The notes under the pieces are model-generated. The model did not search any database. It saw only the letters and a list, made by a program, of their open reading frames with translations, and was not told the origin of the DNA. A stretch of 64,000 nucleotides of DNA from Candidatus Hydrogenedentota bacterium (lineage in GTDB: Bacteria; Hydrogenedentota; Hydrogenedentia; Hydrogenedentales; JAEUWI01). The stretch is from the NCBI GenBank assembly GCA_016791475.1, contig JAEUWI010000005.1, positions 62,001-126,000 on the forward strand, read 5' to 3'. Below are positions 60,647 to 64,000 of the stretch, piece after piece. Within the stretch, counting starts at the first letter, position 1, and every line of letters starts with the position of its first letter. The position numbers were made by a program, and so were the translations under genes.

Positions 60647-63600
60647 CAAACCCGCCGCCGCCCGGCGTCTCGATGATTACGATGTCGCCCGGCGCCACGT
60701 CGAAGGTCGCGTGACCCTCCAGCATGATCGGGCCTTCGTCGTTCAGCAGCCAGTTCTGGCCCGGCTGGCCCTTCTCGCCACCCTGCGCGCCGAAGGCCGC
60801 CGTGGTTCGCCGTTCCATCAGGCACGACACCGTTACCGCGTCGCGGAATTCCATCGCGCGGACGAGCCCGTCGCCACCCGGCCATTGTCCCGCGCCGCCC
60901 GAGCCTTTGCGCAATGAGAACGCGTGCAAAATCACAGGATAGCGGCGCTCCAGCACTTCGGGGTCGGTGATGCGCGTGTTCGTCATGTGGCTGTGCACGC
61001 CCGATGCGCCGGGAAATCCCGGCCCCGCCCCTGTGCCGCCGCCAATGGTTTCGTAGTAGCCGAAGTGGGAATTGCCAAAGGTCAGGTTGTTCATGGTGCC
61101 CTGGCTTCCCGCGAGCACGCCCAGCGCGCCATAGAGCGCCTCGCAGATCCGCTGCGAGGTTTCCACGTTGCCACCCACGACTGCGGCGGGCGGTTGGGGT
61201 GCGAGCATGGATCCTTCGGGAATGATTACTTCGATGGGATCGAGACAGCCGCTGTTCAAGGGAATGGGCTTGCCCACCAGCGTGCGGAAAACGTAGAGCA
61301 CCGCGGAAAGTACCACGGCGCTCGGCGCATTCAGATTGCCCTCGAGTTGGGGGGCGGTCCCCGAGAAGTCCACCTTCGCACGGCGGCCATCGATGGTGAT
61401 CGCGCACTGGATTGCGGCGCCGCTGTCGAGACGCTCGGTGAAGGTGTGCACGCCATCGGGCAGGGCCGCGATGCAGTCGCCCATGGTCTCCGCGGCATTC
61501 TGACGCACGTGGTGCATATAGGCCTGGACCACGTCCGTGCCGTACTTCGCGCAGAGCCCCTCGAGAAGCTTTACACCGAGAACGTTGGCCGCGATCTGCG
61601 CGCGGAGATCGCTCAGGCGTTCCTCCAGATTGCGCGCGGGCCAGGGACCGGCCGATAGCGCCTCCACCACCTCCGCCTCGCGAAAGGCGCCTTCGGACAC
61701 GAGCAGGAAGTCATGAAAACGAATGCCTTCTTCATCGATACTCGTCGAGAAGGGCGGCATGGATCCCGGCGCGATCCCGCCGATGTCCGCATGATGGCCG
61801 CGATTCGCCACGAAGAAGATCCGCTCGCCCGATGGGGAAAACACCGGCGTGATCACCGTCATGTCGGGCAGGTGGGAGCCGCCGTGGAAGGGATCGTTGG
61901 TGAGATACACGTCGCCCGGCTTCATCGCATCGCCGCGATCGCGCAGCACCGCCTTCACGCTCTCGCCCATGGCGCCCAGATGCACGGGAATATGGGGCGC
62001 ATTGGCCACCAGCGCGCCGTCGGGCCCGAAGAGCGCACAGGAAAAGTCCAGCCGCTCTTTGATGTTTGCCGAATGGCTCACCCGCTCCAGGCAGGTGCCC
62101 ATTTGCTCGGCGATGGACATGAAGAGATTGTTGAAGACTTCGAGCAGCACGGGATCGGCATTGGTGGAGACACGCCCGGTCCGTGTCGATTCGGAAGCGG
62201 CGAGAATCAAGTTCCCAAACTCGTCCACCGAGGCCGACCAGCCTGGATCCACGATCACGGTGGAGGCCTCCTCCACGATAAAGGCCGGCCCTTCCAGGCA
62301 GTGGCCGGGCAAGAGGCTACCCCGTCGAATCACGGGAGTCTCCAACACCGTCACGCCGCCCGCAGCCGCCTCAAAGGTCACAGGCAGACGCTCCGTCACC
62401 AACAGGTTCACATCGGGTCGCTCCGCAGCGGCGGCGGCCGATTCGGGGTTCGGGCAGAGCAGTGCGGATCGGGGCACGCTGCCGGAACCGCTTTCCGCCA
62501 GCAGGCGCGCGTTGACCACCTCGATGCCGTGGCCCGGCTTGGTGAAGCCGTAGCGCTGCTGGTGCAGTGCCAGAAACGGCTCTTCCAGTTTCTCCCCTTC
62601 CTCCAGTGGCACGTCGATGGCCGCGTCCACACCCGCATAACGCAGCTCCACGCTGCGTGTGAAGTGAATCTGATCCTCCGCCACGCCATCGCCCGCAAGG
62701 GCCAACCGCGCGGCCGACTCCATGTCGCGAAAGCTCCCCGTCATGCGCGCGTACGCGTTTTCATCCAGGGGCGCCAAGAGTGGGCGCGTTTCGGTGTGGC
62801 TGAAACGGGCCAGACCCATGCCGTAGGCACAGAGCACCCCCGCGAGGGGATGAATCACGATGTTGCGAATCCCCAGGGCTTCCGCCACGGCGCAGGCATG
62901 CTGCGCGCCCGCACCGCCAAAGCAGCACAGGGCGTATTCCTGCACATCGTAGCCACGGGCCACGCTGATGGCCTTGATGGGCTTCACCATGTTCTCGTTC
63001 GCGATGCGGATGAAGCCCGCCGCGACCGCTTCCGCCGTGTGGGGACGGCCGGTGGCCTCGCTCATGGCCTGCGCCAGTTCCGACAGTCGCGCGTGGGCCG
63101 CCGCCGCGTCCAGGGGCTGATCCGCCTCCGGACCAAAACAGACAGGAAAATAGCGTGGCTGAATGCGGCCCAGCACCAGATTCGCATCGGTCACCGTGGC
63201 CGGACCACCCCGACCGTAGCACGCCGGACCCGGCTGAGCACCCGCGCTCTCCGGACCCACCGTGCAGCGCCGCCCGTCGAAGGCCAGGATTGATCCGCCG
63301 CCCGCCGCCACCGTCTCCACCCAGAGCATGGGCGCTTTGATGCGCACACCCGCCACCTGTTTCTCGTAAACAAACTCGGGGCTTCCATCCATGCGGCTCA
63401 CGTCCGTCGAGGTGCCGCCCATGTCGAAGCCGATGGCCTTCGGGAAACCCGCCTGGCGACACACCGCCGCGCAGGCCGTCACGCCGCCCGCCGGGCCGGA
63501 CAGAATCGCGTCCTTCCCCGAAAAACGCCCCGCGCTCGCCAATCCCCCATTGGACTGCATGAAGCGCAGGGGTGCGCCCTCGCCCAGGGCCGACTGTGCC

Positions 63601-64000
63601 CGCGCAATATAATCGCGGATGATGGGCGTCAGGTAGGCATCTGCCAGGGTGGTGCTCCCGCGCCCCACGGCCTTGATTTCATTGGCGACTTCATGGCTCA
63701 GGCTGATCTGGGTGAAGCCCCGTTCCTTCGCCATTTCGCCAATGCGAAATTCATGAATCGGGTTCACGTAGCTGTTGATCAGCAGCACCGCGATGCTGTC
63801 GATACCCTCGGCTTGCAGGAGATCCAGCTCCGCGCGAACCGCGTCCCAGTTCAACGGGGTCCGGATCTCGCCATCGGCCAGGATTCGCTCCTCCACCTCC
63901 ACCGTGCAGGCTTCCAACGTCTCCGCCTTCTGAATGTGCAGCGCAAAAAGATCGGGCCGGTCCTGATAGCCGATCTTGAGCAGATCGCGAAAGCCCTTCG
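60624..64000 (-). CDS. Fused hydantoinase A/B (5-oxoprolinase type), N-terminus beyond window
   Basis: The frame is open to the right edge (KGFRDLLKIGYQDRPDLF at the edge), so about 1,125 C-terminal residues are visible. The HyuA part continues with ERILADGEIRTPL, LINSYVNPIHEFRIGEMA, MQSNGGLAS, ILSGPAGGV and GFDMGGTSTDVS, an actin-like ATPase fold. From about 62190 downward comes HyuB: LEVFNNLFMSIAEQMGTCLERVSHSANIKERLDFSCALF, LTNDPFHGGSHLPDMT and the C-terminal TPGGGGFG. Fusion of both in one chain is typical of ATP-dependent 5-oxoprolinases, which open 5-oxoproline to glutamate, though hydantoin or N-carbamoyl substrates are possible. The last residues (GMVNGEL) are encoded by a heptamer repeat. 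Confidence 0.93.
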   Translation of the reverse strand, partial: KGFRDLLKIGYQDRPDLFALHIQKAETLEACTVEVEERILADGEIRTPLNWDAVRAELDLLQAEGIDSIAVLLINSYVNPIHEFRIGEMAKERGFTQISLSHEVANEIKAVGRGSTTLADAYLTPIIRDYIARAQSALGEGAPLRFMQSNGGLASAGRFSGKDAILSGPAGGVTACAAVCRQAGFPKAIGFDMGGTSTDVSRMDGSPEFVYEKQVAGVRIKAPMLWVETVAAGGGSILAFDGRRCTVGPESAGAQPGPACYGRGGPATVTDANLVLGRIQPRYFPVCFGPEADQPLDAAAAHARLSELAQAMSEATGRPHTAEAVAAGFIRIANENMVKPIKAISVARGYDVQEYALCCFGGAGAQHACAVAEALGIRNIVIHPLAGVLCAYGMGLARFSHTETRPLLAPLDENAYARMTGSFRDMESAARLALAGDGVAEDQIHFTRSVELRYAGVDAAIDVPLEEGEKLEEPFLALHQQRYGFTKPGHGIEVVNARLLAESGSGSVPRSALLCPNPESAAAAAERPDVNLLVTERLPVTFEAAAGGVTVLETPVIRRGSLLPGHCLEGPAFIVEEASTVIVDPGWSASVDEFGNLILAASESTRTGRVSTNADPVLLEVFNNLFMSIAEQMGTCLERVSHSANIKERLDFSCALFGPDGALVANAPHIPVHLGAMGESVKAVLRDRGDAMKPGDVYLTNDPFHGGSHLPDMTVITPVFSPSGERIFFVANRGHHADIGGIAPGSMPPFSTSIDEEGIRFHDFLLVSEGAFREAEVVEALSAGPWPARNLEERLSDLRAQIAANVLGVKLLEGLCAKYGTDVVQAYMHHVRQNAAETMGDCIAALPDGVHTFTERLDSGAAIQCAITIDGRRAKVDFSGTAPQLEGNLNAPSAVVLSAVLYVFRTLVGKPIPLNSGCLDPIEVIIPEGSMLAPQPPAAVVGGNVETSQRICEALYGALGVLAGSQGTMNNLTFGNSHFGYYETIGGGTGAGPGFPGASGVHSHMTNTRITDPEVLERRYPVILHAFSLRKGSGGAGQWPGGDGLVRAMEFRDAVTVSCLMERRTTAAFGAQGGEKGQPGQNWLLNDEGPIMLEGHATFDVAPGDIVIIETPGGGGFGMVNGEL

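Overview
The window is GC-rich bacterial chromosome, densely coded, with no rRNA, tRNA, CRISPR array or prophage that I can see. The closest match in style is an environmental planctomycete-like or Hydrogenedentota-like bacterium. The reasons are a giant secreted protein with a Glu-Gly repeat linker, PKD and IPT/TIG domains and a C-terminal sorting-type tail; Tat-exported TIM-barrel and PHP enzymes; a CxPSR sulfatase; a zinc-ribbon/kinase/SUMF1 fusion; a GldA/F/G-DUF4340 ABC operon; and many REP-like hairpins near a Y1 transposase. This placement is an inference from gene content, not a phylogenetic result.

Region 1 (1-14.2 kb, minus strand) holds a 4,116-residue internally duplicated surface protein behind a consensus sigma70-type promoter. 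Downstream is a matrixin-like zinc protease that runs off the left edge. Region 2 (14.25-19.4 kb, minus) is a tightly coupled operon of ABC ATPase, ABC-2 permease, GldG-like protein and DUF4340 protein. Region 3 (19.7-27 kb) is mixed: a small CxxC protein, a PLP-dependent D-cysteine desulfhydrase/ACC deaminase relative, a PHB-depolymerase-type esterase, UPF0158, a Tat-exported sugar isomerase-like protein, a ParDE pair, an unknown duplicated-module protein and fumC flanked by paired nonamer arrays. Region 4 (27-34.9 kb) has an exported PHP protein, a ZTP riboswitch in front of a stand-alone AICAR transformylase domain, a nested inverted-repeat element, a zinc-ribbon protein, the kinase/SUMF1 fusion, a sulfatase and an unknown membrane protein.

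Region 5 (35-39.2 kb) is oppBCDF without oppA, interrupted between D and F by an element with perfect 36-bp inverted ends. Region 6 (39.3-49.2 kb) pairs a four-gene minus-strand operon (two methyltransferases, a metallophosphoesterase, a lipoprotein) with a divergent plus-strand set: a polytopic GT-C-like protein and three tandem paralogs of a membrane-anchored sulfatase/LTA-synthase-like enzyme. I read this as an envelope glycoconjugate locus. Region 7 (49.3-58.6 kb) has a PD-(D/E)XK-like protein, a GH38 alpha-mannosidase, a lipoprotein gene split by an in-frame TGA, priA, an HNH endonuclease and a PPK2 kinase. Region 8 (58.6-64 kb) is an IS200/IS605-like element with 110-bp inverted flanks, a zinc-ribbon/Ada-like membrane protein and a fused hydantoinase A/B (5-oxoprolinase type) that runs off the right edge.

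The most distinctive signals are the ZTP riboswitch with AICAR transformylase; the tandem triplication of phosphotransferase-like proteins; the internal TGA in the lipoprotein; the giant duplicated protein; and several families of small intergenic repeats (REP/REPIN-like hairpins, nonamer arrays, heptamer arrays) that sit at gene ends and in two cases supply stop codons.
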